Position numbers and translations under genes: made by a program
Source: Acidimicrobiia bacterium
GTDB lineage: Bacteria; Actinomycetota; Acidimicrobiia; Acidimicrobiales; AC-14
Length of the DNA stretch: 64,000 nucleotides
NCBI GenBank assembly: GCA_023264995.1
Contig: JAHFUR010000020.1
Coordinates: 1 to 64,000 of the forward strand
Direction: 5' to 3'
Notes under the pieces: model-generated
Database searches by the model: none
Seen by the model: the letters and a program-made list of their open reading frames with translations, nothing else
What the model was told of the DNA's origin: nothing
Part shown: piece by piece, positions 15,055 through 22,829 of the stretch
How positions within the stretch are numbered: the first letter of the stretch is position 1
How the letters are laid out: the number at the start of each line of letters is the position of its first letter

Positions 15055-15069
15055 GAAAGGAATCGGGCC

Positions 15070-15447
15070 GTGCCCATCATCACCGTCAAGGTCATCAAGG
15101 GCGTCGTTCTCACGAGTGACGAGCAGAAGCGTGACTTGCTCAAGAAGATGACCGACGCCTTCATCAGCGTGGTGGGCGATGTCGCCCGTCCGTATACCTA
15201 CTGCATCATCGAGGAGACGCCGCTTTTCGAGTGGTCGATCGGCGGCCAGCCGCTTCCCGATCTGCCGTTCCTCTACGGGCCGGACTACGCCAAGATGCAC
15301 GCCGATGCCAACGCCATCATGAAGGCGTACGTCGAGTCACAGTCCGCCGCTCCGGCGCCCGAGGCCAAGGCGGACGACAATGTCCCCGCCGGCGGCCACG
15401 ACGAGTGGAGCTCCAAGGCCCAGGACATCTGGGCCGGGTCGACTTAG
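15070..15447 (+). CDS. Tautomerase-superfamily (4-oxalocrotonate tautomerase-like) protein
   Basis: This 125-residue protein begins M-PIITVKVIKGVVLTSDEQKRDLLKKMTDAF. Removal of the initiator Met exposes Pro-1, the catalytic base of the 4-OT tautomerase family. The core is about 65 residues. The C-terminal 55 residues, rich in Ala/Pro and ending HDEWSSKAQDIWAGST, are longer than in classical 4-OT. It lies 15 bp after an NTF2 gene and 12 bp before a tandem SnoaL gene, so one operon is likely. A role in isomerising enols or keto acids is a family-level inference. Confidence 0.78.
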   Translation: MPIITVKVIKGVVLTSDEQKRDLLKKMTDAFISVVGDVARPYTYCIIEETPLFEWSIGGQPLPDLPFLYGPDYAKMHADANAIMKAYVESQSAAPAPEAKADDNVPAGGHDEWSSKAQDIWAGST

Positions 15448-15459
15448 GGCGACCGAAAG

Positions 15460-16380
15460 GTGACATCGCCGGAGGAGGCGAAGGCGGTCATCCGCCGCTG
15501 GAACGACGAGGGCTGGTCGGGTGGCAACTACGACTTGGCCCACGAGATCATCGCGCCCGTCATGACGGTCCACGGCGCCGGCGGCCAGGCCGTGGGCATG
15601 GGCCCCGATGGGCTCATCGACCTGATCAAGACGTGGCGGACGGCCTTCCCTGACGGGAAGATGACCGTCGATGACCTGATCGTCGACGGTGACCTCGTCG
15701 GCATCCGCAACACCTGGCACGGCACCCAGACGGCCGAGTTCTACGGCATCCCTGCCAGCGGGAAGACCGTGCACGTCACCTCGATCGGTATCGACCGGGT
15801 CAAGGACGGGCAGGTCGTCGAGGGCTGGGGCGAGCTCGACATGGTCGGCATGATGCAGCAGCTCGGCGCCATGCCCATGGTGGGCCCGGGTGCGGTCGCG
15901 GCCGGCCGGTCGTCGGAATGGGGCGCGTCGAGCGGCGCCGGCGCCGGCACCCCCAGTGCCGGCGACACGAAGGCGCTGGCCATCCGCTTCGTCGAGCAGA
16001 TGGGCGCCGGCAACTCGGCGTCGTTGAGCGAGATCGTCGACACTGACGCCTTCGTCGACCACAACCCGGTGTGGGGCACGACCGGGTGGCACGACGTGGT
16101 GGCCACCATGGCCATGCTCCGGGCGGCCATGCCCGACCTGGCGGTGCGAGCCGAGCGCGACATCGCCATCGCCGAGGGCGACCAGGTGTCGGTGCACTCC
16201 ATCTTCACCGGCACCCACACCGGCGCCGACCTGTTCGGCGTGGCGGCCAGCGGCAAGCAGGCCACGTGGACCGGGAACGACTTCCTGCGCTTCGCCGGCG
16301 GCAAGGTGGTCGAGCGCTGGGTCTCCGCCGACTCGCTCACGTTGTTCCAACAGATCGGGGTGCTCCCCTCGATGGGCTGA
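15460..16380 (+). CDS. Tandem SnoaL-like (ester cyclase-type) protein
   Basis: This 306-residue protein has two NTF2/SnoaL domains joined by an Ala/Gly/Ser linker near residues 145-165. The first has the GTQTAEFYGIPASGKTVHV motif and DMVGMMQQLGAMP. The second has GTHTGADLFGVAASGKQA and LTLFQQIGVLP. These match the G-T-x-T-G-x-x-x-G-x-x-[AT]-[ST]-G-K core of SnoaL-like polyketide cyclases, enzymes that catalyse aldol ring closure or related acid-base chemistry. Start GTG 15460 follows a GAAAG ribosome site. No polyketide synthase is in the window, so substrates are unknown. Confidence 0.78.
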   Translation: MTSPEEAKAVIRRWNDEGWSGGNYDLAHEIIAPVMTVHGAGGQAVGMGPDGLIDLIKTWRTAFPDGKMTVDDLIVDGDLVGIRNTWHGTQTAEFYGIPASGKTVHVTSIGIDRVKDGQVVEGWGELDMVGMMQQLGAMPMVGPGAVAAGRSSEWGASSGAGAGTPSAGDTKALAIRFVEQMGAGNSASLSEIVDTDAFVDHNPVWGTTGWHDVVATMAMLRAAMPDLAVRAERDIAIAEGDQVSVHSIFTGTHTGADLFGVAASGKQATWTGNDFLRFAGGKVVERWVSADSLTLFQQIGVLPSMG

Positions 16381-16473
16381 CCCTCTGACCGCCAGCGGGC
16401 GGCGAGGGGAACCCATTGTCAAACCGCGGGTCTCGCCCTACCCTCTTCGGGGGAAAGCGACAGCGCGGATTTC

Positions 16474-16490
16474 GCCCGCTGGCAGCGGGC
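16474..16490. terminator. GC hairpin after the tandem SnoaL gene
   Basis: Arms GCCCGCT and AGCGGGC with a 3-base loop lie 94 bp past the stop, in a 180-bp gap. A second short inverted repeat (GTACGG/CCGTAC, 16507-16527) sits just before the next gene and may be an operator. No T-run is present. Confidence 0.35.
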
Positions 16491-16560
16491 ACGCGGCGCG
16501 TACGCTGTACGGGGTGCCCGGCCGTACCGGGCTATGAACAGGGCGACCAGGAGGGTGTTC

Positions 16561-16968
16561 ATGCTTGGAGAGCAGTTGGGCGAGGTCAGAGGTGTGGTAT
16601 CGGGCTTCAGGGTGCTGACCACGCCCGCCGGCCCCCGGGTGGAGACGAACTTCGAGGGCAAGGGCACCTTTGCCGGCCAGGACGTGACGGAGATCGTCAC
16701 GTACTGGGCCACCCCTCGCATGGACGGCACGTTCTACGGCGGGGCCGACGGCCTGGTCGTGACCTCGGAGACGCAAAGCGCGGTCTACACGGGCAATGGA
16801 GTCGGCAAGATGAAGGGCGACAACCTGGCCGCCCAGTGGCGGGGTGCCTTGTACTACTCGAGCTTCTCGCCGGCCTTTGCGCCGTTCAACCTGACCGCCG
16901 TCCTCTTCGAGTTCGAGATCGAGCCCGACGGGAAGTCCATGGTGATCAAGACCTGGGGCTGGAGCTAG
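16561..16968 (+). CDS. Uncharacterised beta-rich protein (DUF3224/AOC-barrel-like)
   Basis: This 135-residue soluble protein is not clearly recognised. It starts MLGEQLGEVRGVVSGFRVL and is rich in beta-strand patterns with alternating hydrophobics, including GADGLVVTSETQSAVYTGNGVGKM. It resembles small actinobacterial beta-barrel proteins annotated as hypothetical. ATG 16561 has AGGAGGG five bases upstream; an in-frame ATG at 16534 has no ribosome site. It converges on a secreted protein gene across a strong bidirectional terminator. No function is proposed. Confidence 0.6.
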   Translation: MLGEQLGEVRGVVSGFRVLTTPAGPRVETNFEGKGTFAGQDVTEIVTYWATPRMDGTFYGGADGLVVTSETQSAVYTGNGVGKMKGDNLAAQWRGALYYSSFSPAFAPFNLTAVLFEFEIEPDGKSMVIKTWGWS

Positions 16969-16985
16969 CCCCACCAGGAACGAGC

Positions 16986-17016
16986 GTCCCCGGGGCCGGA
17001 TACCGGCCCCGGGGAC
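16986..17016. terminator. Strong bidirectional terminator hairpin
   Basis: Perfect 14-bp arms (GTCCCCGGGGCCGG and its complement) flank an ATA loop between two convergent genes. It is symmetric and can serve both strands. Confidence 0.8.
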
Positions 17017-17027
17017 ACCATGACGGT

Positions 17028-17519
17028 CTAGGGCAGTGTCAGGTGGCCGGGCGCCCGGGCGACGCCGAACGTCTGCGCCGGCGGCCCTTGCACGCAGCTG
17101 CCGTCGTCATTGCGGTTGAAGACGAACGTGAGGGTGATGAACGCCGTCCCGCTCCCCGTGGCGCCGGCGTAGGCCCCTGTGCCTCCAGTGATGACGAACG
17201 GCCCGATCACATCGCCCCGACCGAGGCAGGTCCGCGGGTCGAAGCTGATCTTGAAGGTGCCCATGCCGTGGTAGTTGAGCGTGCCGTTCGGGAACGTCTG
17301 TACGGCAAGGTTGTCGAACGTGCCGTTGGGGTTCAGGGTCAGGAAGTCGCGGACCGTACCGACCGCGTTGAGGACCCCGCTGGCGACGACCTTGGTAGGT
17401 GCACCCGGCGTGGTGATGACCACCCAGTTCTGCTCGCCTGAGGTCTGTGCGGCCGCCGGGCCCGCCCCGGCGAGCACCAGCCCCAGGGCTCCGATAGCGA
17501 TAGCCACGGCCTTTCTCAT
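17028..17519 (-). CDS. Secreted beta-barrel protein (allene-oxide-cyclase/dirigent-like)
   Basis: This 163-residue exported protein has a clear signal peptide, MRKAVAIAIGALGLVLAGAG with PAAAQ after it; cleavage is likely after AAA or AAQ. The mature part has GTFDNLAVQTFPNGTLNYHG, then FVITGGTGAYAGATGSGTAF, the repeated Gly-rich turns of small AOC/dirigent-like beta-barrels found in actinobacteria. Two cysteines (RTCLG and DGSCVQG) may form a disulfide. ATG 17519 follows an AGAGGAG ribosome site; upstream extension is unsupported. Function unknown. Confidence 0.68.
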   Translation of the reverse strand: MRKAVAIAIGALGLVLAGAGPAAAQTSGEQNWVVITTPGAPTKVVASGVLNAVGTVRDFLTLNPNGTFDNLAVQTFPNGTLNYHGMGTFKISFDPRTCLGRGDVIGPFVITGGTGAYAGATGSGTAFITLTFVFNRNDDGSCVQGPPAQTFGVARAPGHLTLP

Positions 17520-17689
17520 GCCGTCACTCCTCTCTGCCCGCCCGCTCGTGCGGTGCCGGGCGGAGCGAGCATAGGTGTGCAGCGCAGCTCGCCCCAGGGC
17601 CCTATTCTCTGCCAGGCGTTGCCGCGAGGCGCGTGACGGGCGCGGCCGCCGTACTGACAGCGAGACTCGAGGAACGGGGACGAGACCGA

Positions 17690-19264
17690 ATGGGACAGCT
17701 CGATGGGAAGGTCGCACTTGTAACCGGCGCGGCGAGCGGGATCGGAGAGGCCACGGCCAGAGCAATGGCAGCCGCCGGCGCCAAGGTGGCGGTCGGCGGC
17801 CTTCATCTTGACAAGGCCCAGGAGGTGGCCGACTCGATCACGGCCGCCGGCGGGACGGCCATGGCCGTGGCCTTCGACACGTCGGCCGAGGACCAGGTGG
17901 CGGCCGGCGTGGCCAGGGTCGTGGAGGCGCTCGGCGGGATCGACATCCTGCACAACAACGCCGCCATCACCAGCGTCGACTTCATGATGCGCGACGGCAT
18001 GGTCCACCAGCTCGATGTCGAGCTCTGGGACCAGACGATGGCCGTCAACGTGCGGGGCTACATGCTGTGCGCCAAGTACGCCATCCCGCAGATGCTGAAG
18101 CGGGGCGGCGGCGTGATCATCAACACCTCGTCGGGGGCGGGCATGCAGGGCGAGGTCGTGCGGCCCGCGTACGGGACGTCGAAGGCCGCCGTCATCGGGT
18201 TCACACGGGCGGTGGCCACCGAATACGGGAAGATGGGCATCCGCTGCAACACGGTGATGCCCGGCCTGACCATGACCAAGACCGTGGCTGTGAACATGCC
18301 TGCGCCCATGCTCGAGATGATGAAGCGCCACACGCTGTTGCCCGAGCTAGCCCGACCCGAGGACGTGGCCAACACTGTGGTCTTCCTCGCCTCCGACCTG
18401 GCGGCGGCCATCACCGGCGCCCTCATCCCGGTCGACGGCGGCTTCGGCTCGCACGGCCCCTCTTTCGCCGATGAGGTGGCCATGTGGGCGGCAGCGTCGG
18501 GTGCCCAGAGCGCAGCCATCGCCGACACGTTCCGGGCCGCGCTCGGCGCCCGGACCCGGGCCACGCCCGGCCCCGACGACGCCGCCGCCCTCGACGCCGC
18601 GCTGGCCCCCGACCTGGCCGGGCGTGACGCGATCGTCGCCTCCTGGGGGGCGTTGGCCGGCAGCGGTACCGCGGTGGTGGGCGACGTCATCTACGCCGAT
18701 GCCCTCCATGTGATCGCCGTCCTGCAGCTCACGAGCGGTGACCTCGTGGTGCGCCAGGCCAACGTGTTCCACCTGAACGCTGATGGCAAGGCCGCCGAGC
18801 TCTGGCGGCTCCCCACCGACGAGACCGTGGCCGACGCCCTGGCGAACGGCAAGGCGGTCGAGGAGCACCCCAACGTGGCCGCCTTCCGGGCCGCTGAGGA
18901 GGCCCGGGCCCGCAACACTCTCGACGCCGACGACCTGGCCATCATGGCCCGGTTCCTGCGGGAGGATGTCAAGTGGATCAGCCCATGGGGCCCGGGCCCG
19001 GAGAACCGCGAGCAGGTCATGGACCAGATGCGGTCGTTCAACCAAGCCACGGGCGACACCATGGAACTCGATCTGAACGAGGTCTACGCCGACGGGACCC
19101 ACGCCGTGTCGCTGGTCCGCCTGCAGGCCGACCGGCCCGATAAGCCGGGTGCGCACATGGACGCAAACGAAGCCAACGTCTTCCACCTCGACGACAGTGG
19201 CCAGGCCTTCGAGTTCTGGGGGGTCGCCGAGGACCAGGCGGCGATCAACGCATTCTGGATGTAG
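17690..19264 (+). CDS. SDR oxidoreductase fused to tandem NTF2-like domains
   Basis: This 524-residue fusion carries a short-chain dehydrogenase in residues 1-255, with TGAASGIG for NAD(P), NNAA, catalytic Ser in NTSSG, YGTSK as the Tyr-Lys pair, and the C-terminal PVDGGF of classical SDRs. The rest is two NTF2-like domains (about 270-395 and 400-524), ending with NVFHLDDSGQAFEFWGV. The first NTF2 domain is shortened compared with its homologue in the cupin fusion at 19825-21129, losing the strand that follows the second helix, so it may be inactive. ATG 17690 begins the SDR exactly. It probably reduces or oxidises a hydroxyl/keto group on a small lipid or polyketide-like substrate. Confidence 0.82.
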   Translation: MGQLDGKVALVTGAASGIGEATARAMAAAGAKVAVGGLHLDKAQEVADSITAAGGTAMAVAFDTSAEDQVAAGVARVVEALGGIDILHNNAAITSVDFMMRDGMVHQLDVELWDQTMAVNVRGYMLCAKYAIPQMLKRGGGVIINTSSGAGMQGEVVRPAYGTSKAAVIGFTRAVATEYGKMGIRCNTVMPGLTMTKTVAVNMPAPMLEMMKRHTLLPELARPEDVANTVVFLASDLAAAITGALIPVDGGFGSHGPSFADEVAMWAAASGAQSAAIADTFRAALGARTRATPGPDDAAALDAALAPDLAGRDAIVASWGALAGSGTAVVGDVIYADALHVIAVLQLTSGDLVVRQANVFHLNADGKAAELWRLPTDETVADALANGKAVEEHPNVAAFRAAEEARARNTLDADDLAIMARFLREDVKWISPWGPGPENREQVMDQMRSFNQATGDTMELDLNEVYADGTHAVSLVRLQADRPDKPGAHMDANEANVFHLDDSGQAFEFWGVAEDQAAINAFWM

Positions 19265-19280
19265 GGGACGGTTGTTGAGG

Positions 19281-19306
19281 GGTGCCGCCGGCCGGGCGGC
19301 GGCACC
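19281..19306. terminator. Hairpin between convergent genes
   Basis: GGTGCCGCCG and CGGCGGCACC form a perfect 10-bp stem with a 6-base loop, centrally placed between the SDR fusion and the SRPBCC gene; probably bidirectional. Confidence 0.7.
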
Positions 19307-19326
19307 TCACCTTCCCTGTCCGATCT

Positions 19327-19758
19327 CTAGCGGCCGCCGCGAGCGTCGCTCTCGACCAGCCGGGCGAAGTTCTCGTACTGCTTGTCGGCGTCCTTCTGGA
19401 TGCTCGAGCGCAACATTGGGAACATGAACCTGAGGAAACCCTTGGGGCGCATCTCCAGTTCACCGTCGAGCACGCAGCCCGCCCCCTGAGGGGTGAGGGT
19501 GAAGGTGGCCACCATGTCAATCGGGCCTTTCACGTCGAACGCAAGTCGCTGTGGAGCGTCGAACGTGACGATCGTGGCCGAGTAGGGTTTGCCTCGGTTG
19601 ACCGTCCGGAACCGCGTACCGACGCTCACCGGTTCCTCCGAGACCAGCTCCGCCTTCGAGACCTGGGTGTTCCACCTGGTCTCGTTCCGGCAATCGGACA
19701 GCGTGGCGAACGCCTCCGCAGTCGCTGCGGCGATTTCGGCTTTGACCACGAACTTCAT
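19327..19758 (-). CDS. SRPBCC (START-like) family protein
   Basis: This 143-residue protein has a START/Bet v1-like layout. It begins MKFVVKAEIAAATAEAFATLSDCRNETRWNTQV, the usual strand plus V-shaped helices of SRPBCC proteins. Then come VGTRFRTVNRG, TLTPQGAGCVLDGELEM, and a long C-terminal helix with FPMLRSSIQKDADKQYENFARLVE. These proteins form a hydrophobic pocket for lipids, polyketides or cofactors. It lies between the SDR-NTF2 and NTF2-cupin fusion genes. Substrate unknown. Confidence 0.8.
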   Translation of the reverse strand: MKFVVKAEIAAATAEAFATLSDCRNETRWNTQVSKAELVSEEPVSVGTRFRTVNRGKPYSATIVTFDAPQRLAFDVKGPIDMVATFTLTPQGAGCVLDGELEMRPKGFLRFMFPMLRSSIQKDADKQYENFARLVESDARGGR

Positions 19759-19824
19759 AACGCGTCACCCTCCAAATGTAAGTCCGCAGACATCCTCGAC
19801 GACCACTTGGCCGGCGGGACCTCT

Positions 19825-21129
19825 CTAGAGGCCGACCTGGCGGACGCCGTACTGCTCACCGAGGACCTGAATACTGTGCATGTCCTGGGCGATCTTGTGC
19901 TTCTCGGCAATGGCCGCGATGAGCTTGAAGTCCGGGGGGCCGCCCGAGGACATGGCCGCAGCCATATCCTCCAGGTACTCGTCGAGGCCGCCCGGCCAGC
20001 AGAACTCGAGGAACTTCCCGGTGACCGTGCCGTCGTTGAAGATGGTGTGGGGGATGCCCTTGGGCTTGAACAGGAACGTGCCCGGCCCGGCCCGGGTGAT
20101 GTTGCCGTCCAGGTAGAACGCCAGCTCGCCCTCGAGCATGTAGGACGCCTCGTCCTGCACCTCGTGGGTGTGCACCGGCGCCAGCATGGTGCCGGGCGGC
20201 AGGTGGACCTCCAGGCAGGTGAGGGCTCCGTTCGTGCTCTTGTTGGTGAGCAGGGCGGGCAGCCCCAGCGACCGCTTGGCTTCGTCCAGCCGCTCCTCTG
20301 GAGTCCGGTTGTCGGCCCAGAACGCGTCCCGCTCGGCCTCGTCGGTGGGGATGCCCCAGAACTCGAACACCCGTCCGTCGGGGCCCAGGTGGAAGATGTT
20401 CACCTCGCGGACGTTCATATGCCGGTCGGCGTAGCGCGGGTGGTCGGCGGTGAGGGTGACGAACGACGCCGCGTGGGTGTCGTCGGCGAAAACCTCGTGG
20501 ATGTCGAAGAAAAGTGTGTTCTTCGTCGCCGTCTTGAACATCCGGAACTTGGTGATGACCTCCTCGAAGGCGGACGGCTGGACCGTGGCCCACGTGCTCT
20601 GCCCGCCCATGTACCAGCGGACGTCGTCGCCCAGGAACTTGCGGATGGTCTCCAGATCCTCGGGCCCGAAGTCGCTGCGCTGGCGGGCCTCCTCGGCGGC
20701 CAGGAAGATGGCGGTGTTGGGGTGCTGGGGGATGGGAGCGCCCGCGGCGAGGCCGTCGACGATGGCCGCGTCCGTGGGGATGCCCCACAGCTCGGCGACC
20801 TTGCCGTCCCTCATGTGCAGGAGGTTGGCCTGGCGGATATCGCCCGTGCCGGCCCCGCCGCTGTACTGCACGATCCCGGCGCCGTGGTTCCCATCCGAGT
20901 AGACCTCGTCGACGGTGGCAGTGAGCGACCCGCTGCCTGACACGGCGACCGCGTTCCACTTGGCCAGCACCTCGGCCTTGCCGGTGGCGTCGCCGCCGGC
21001 GGCGCCGTGCCAGACGACGTCGTCGGCCAGGAAGCCGTCGAGAAATGCCGTATCGTCGGCGCCGAGGGAGGCCTGGGCACGTGCGCCCAAAGCCTGGTGG
21101 ATCCTGGCAACGTCGGGGTGCTCAGCCAA
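19825..21129 (-). CDS. Tandem NTF2-like domains fused to a cupin
   Basis: This protein of about 434 residues has two NTF2-like domains (residues about 1-125 and 126-265) and a C-terminal cupin with PPGTMLAPVHTHEVQDEASYMLEGELAFYLDG, where the H-x-H and Glu match the metal-binding cupin motif 1, followed by PKGIPHTIFN for motif 2. The NTF2 pair is homologous to that in the SDR fusion. The TTG at 21129 is preferred as start because AAAGGAGG precedes it by five bases; an ATG at 21174 has no ribosome site. A metal-dependent isomerase or oxygenase role for the cupin is only a family-level guess. Confidence 0.75.
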   Translation of the reverse strand: MAEHPDVARIHQALGARAQASLGADDTAFLDGFLADDVVWHGAAGGDATGKAEVLAKWNAVAVSGSGSLTATVDEVYSDGNHGAGIVQYSGGAGTGDIRQANLLHMRDGKVAELWGIPTDAAIVDGLAAGAPIPQHPNTAIFLAAEEARQRSDFGPEDLETIRKFLGDDVRWYMGGQSTWATVQPSAFEEVITKFRMFKTATKNTLFFDIHEVFADDTHAASFVTLTADHPRYADRHMNVREVNIFHLGPDGRVFEFWGIPTDEAERDAFWADNRTPEERLDEAKRSLGLPALLTNKSTNGALTCLEVHLPPGTMLAPVHTHEVQDEASYMLEGELAFYLDGNITRAGPGTFLFKPKGIPHTIFNDGTVTGKFLEFCWPGGLDEYLEDMAAAMSSGGPPDFKLIAAIAEKHKIAQDMHSIQVLGEQYGVRQVGL

Positions 21130-21213
21130 AATGGCCTCCTTTGAACCGATTTCGGGCGCCCAGGCCGAGCACATGCCGGCGAGGATGGAAGGTGGTTCCG
21201 GGACTGCTTTGGG

Positions 21214-21645
21214 CTATCCGCCGGGCGATGGCATGGCGCCGACCTGCTGCAGCATCCCAACCATGTCCGACTCGCTCCACTCCTCGACGATCCGTCCGGC
21301 GTCGTTGAACCGGAAGACGGTGATACCGGACGTCATGATCGTCTTCCCTGTGGGTGGGATGCCCATGAATAGGCCGGCGTGTGTGCCGGTGGAGGTCCAC
21401 CGGGCCACGACCTTGTCGCCCTCGGCGACCATGTCCTCAACCGTGCGCACCAGGTCCGGGAAGGCGTCAAAGGTGGCCAGCCCGAACTGGCGGTGCATCT
21501 CGATGCCGACGAGTGGCATCCCTGCGAAGTGCCCGGCGAGGCTCGGGTCGTAGATGGCGTCGTGCTCGGCCTCGAACGCCTTCGGGCCCTCGGTCATTGA
21601 GTCGAACGCCCGCTGCACGACCGCCTTGTTGTCCTCCGTCGACAT
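21214..21645 (-). CDS. SnoaL-like ester cyclase-type protein
   Basis: This 143-residue single SnoaL domain protein has a helical start (MSTEDNKAVVQRAFDSMTEG). It carries the core motif GTHAGLFMGIPPTGKTIMTSGI and the family C-terminus RIVEEWSESDMVGMLQQVGAMP. The Asp in FPDLVRTVEDMVAEGDKV is the position used as catalytic acid/base in SnoaL. ATG 21645 has AGAGGGGA upstream; the longer frame to 21837 is not supported. It belongs to the NTF2 array of this region; substrate unknown. Confidence 0.8.
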   Translation of the reverse strand: MSTEDNKAVVQRAFDSMTEGPKAFEAEHDAIYDPSLAGHFAGMPLVGIEMHRQFGLATFDAFPDLVRTVEDMVAEGDKVVARWTSTGTHAGLFMGIPPTGKTIMTSGITVFRFNDAGRIVEEWSESDMVGMLQQVGAMPSPGG

Positions 21646-21794
21646 GCGTTCCCCTCTGGTCCGATAGGACGATGTGCCCGGCATCTTGCCGGCCGGGTTG
21701 TAGGCACCGCCGCGCCCGCTGAACCAGCGGCGAACCGGATCCCCCTGCCGAGCCCGACAGTACCCAACTCCCGCGGCGACTGCACGAGGCCCGG

Positions 21795-22646
21795 TTAGCC
21801 GCCTATGCCGAAGGCCCCGGCGTTGGCGTGCGCCCACTCATCGAACGTCCGCCCTGTTCGGCCGAGCAGGTTCTCCACGTCCGGCGAGACCATGTCCAGG
21901 CGCCCGTCGCGGACGAGGGCGTAGAGCGTCATGAGGGAATCGACGAACGATGGCGGGGCCCCGTAGCTGGCGAAGCGCTGGCGGTAGACCTCCTCGCCGA
22001 TGTTGACGTGACGCACCTCGCGGCCGAGGGCCGCCGACAACTTCGCCGCGTACTCTGCCGAGGTAAGGGCTTCGGGCCCGGTGAGCTCGTAGGTCCTGGC
22101 CTCGTGGCCGGGCGTCGTCAGCACGTGGGCTGCCACCGAGCCGATGTCAGCCGGGTGGATCATGGCCTGGCGGCCGTCGCCGGAGGGTTCCTCGAATGTG
22201 CCCGTCGCCGCGATGCTGTGGCGCCAACGCAGGGTGTTGGTCATGTACGTGATCGGCCGCAGGATCGTCCATGGCAGCGACGAGGCCTGCAGCATCCGCT
22301 CACTGGGCGCGTGCACCGGGCCTGAGCCGGCCCCGAGCTCGACGCCGAGCGACGACAGCAGCACGAGGTGGCGCACGGACGCCTCTTCGGCCAGCCGCAC
22401 GACCTCAGCCTCCCTCGCGGTCAGGTCCTCGCTGTTCGCGCACAGCAGCACCCGCTCGACGCCGGTGAGGGCGGACGCGATCGTCTCCGGGCGCTCCACA
22501 TCGCCGTACACGGGCTCGACGTGGGGGCCGAGGTCGGGGGTCCGATCGGGGTGCCGGCTGAGGGCTCGGACGGGCACTCCCGCCTCCGCCAGATCCCGCA
22601 CTGCGCTTCCGCCGACGTTCCCCGTCGCGCCAATGACCAGGATCAC
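21795..22646 (-). CDS. NmrA/atypical SDR NAD(P)-binding protein
   Basis: This 283-residue protein starts MILVIGATGNVGGSAVRDLAEAGVPVRALSRHPDR, the GATGxxG Rossmann motif of atypical SDRs, with an Arg after the second strand that favours NADP. It lacks the YxxxK pair in its usual place and ends with EYAAKLSAALGREVRHVNIGEEVYRQRF, typical of NmrA-like quinone-oxidoreductase homologues. It may be a reductase or redox sensor. GTG start at 22646. It is divergent from the MMPL transporter across a 183-bp gap. Confidence 0.83.
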   Translation of the reverse strand: MILVIGATGNVGGSAVRDLAEAGVPVRALSRHPDRTPDLGPHVEPVYGDVERPETIASALTGVERVLLCANSEDLTAREAEVVRLAEEASVRHLVLLSSLGVELGAGSGPVHAPSERMLQASSLPWTILRPITYMTNTLRWRHSIAATGTFEEPSGDGRQAMIHPADIGSVAAHVLTTPGHEARTYELTGPEALTSAEYAAKLSAALGREVRHVNIGEEVYRQRFASYGAPPSFVDSLMTLYALVRDGRLDMVSPDVENLLGRTGRTFDEWAHANAGAFGIGG

Positions 22647-22829
22647 GACTCAGTTTCGCACAGCCGGTGGCAGCCTCCGCCGCGGCCCGGACGGGACGAA
22701 AAATTCGCCCTCGCGAAGGTGAAGAACCAGTGGACAGCCCTGTCTCGTGCGGTGCAAGCTGGACCGGCTGGTCTGACGGCGACAACGCTCACGGAGCGAT
22801 CACACTCACAGGGCGAGGAGAGGACGACC
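22647..22829. other. Divergent regulatory region, NmrA gene / MMPL gene
   Basis: This 183-bp gap contains two small inverted repeats that could be operators: TTCGC-CCTC-GCGAA (22704-22717) and GACAG-CC-CTGTC (22733-22744). A good ribosome site (GAGGAGAGG) precedes the MMPL start. No coding frame is convincing. Confidence 0.4.
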
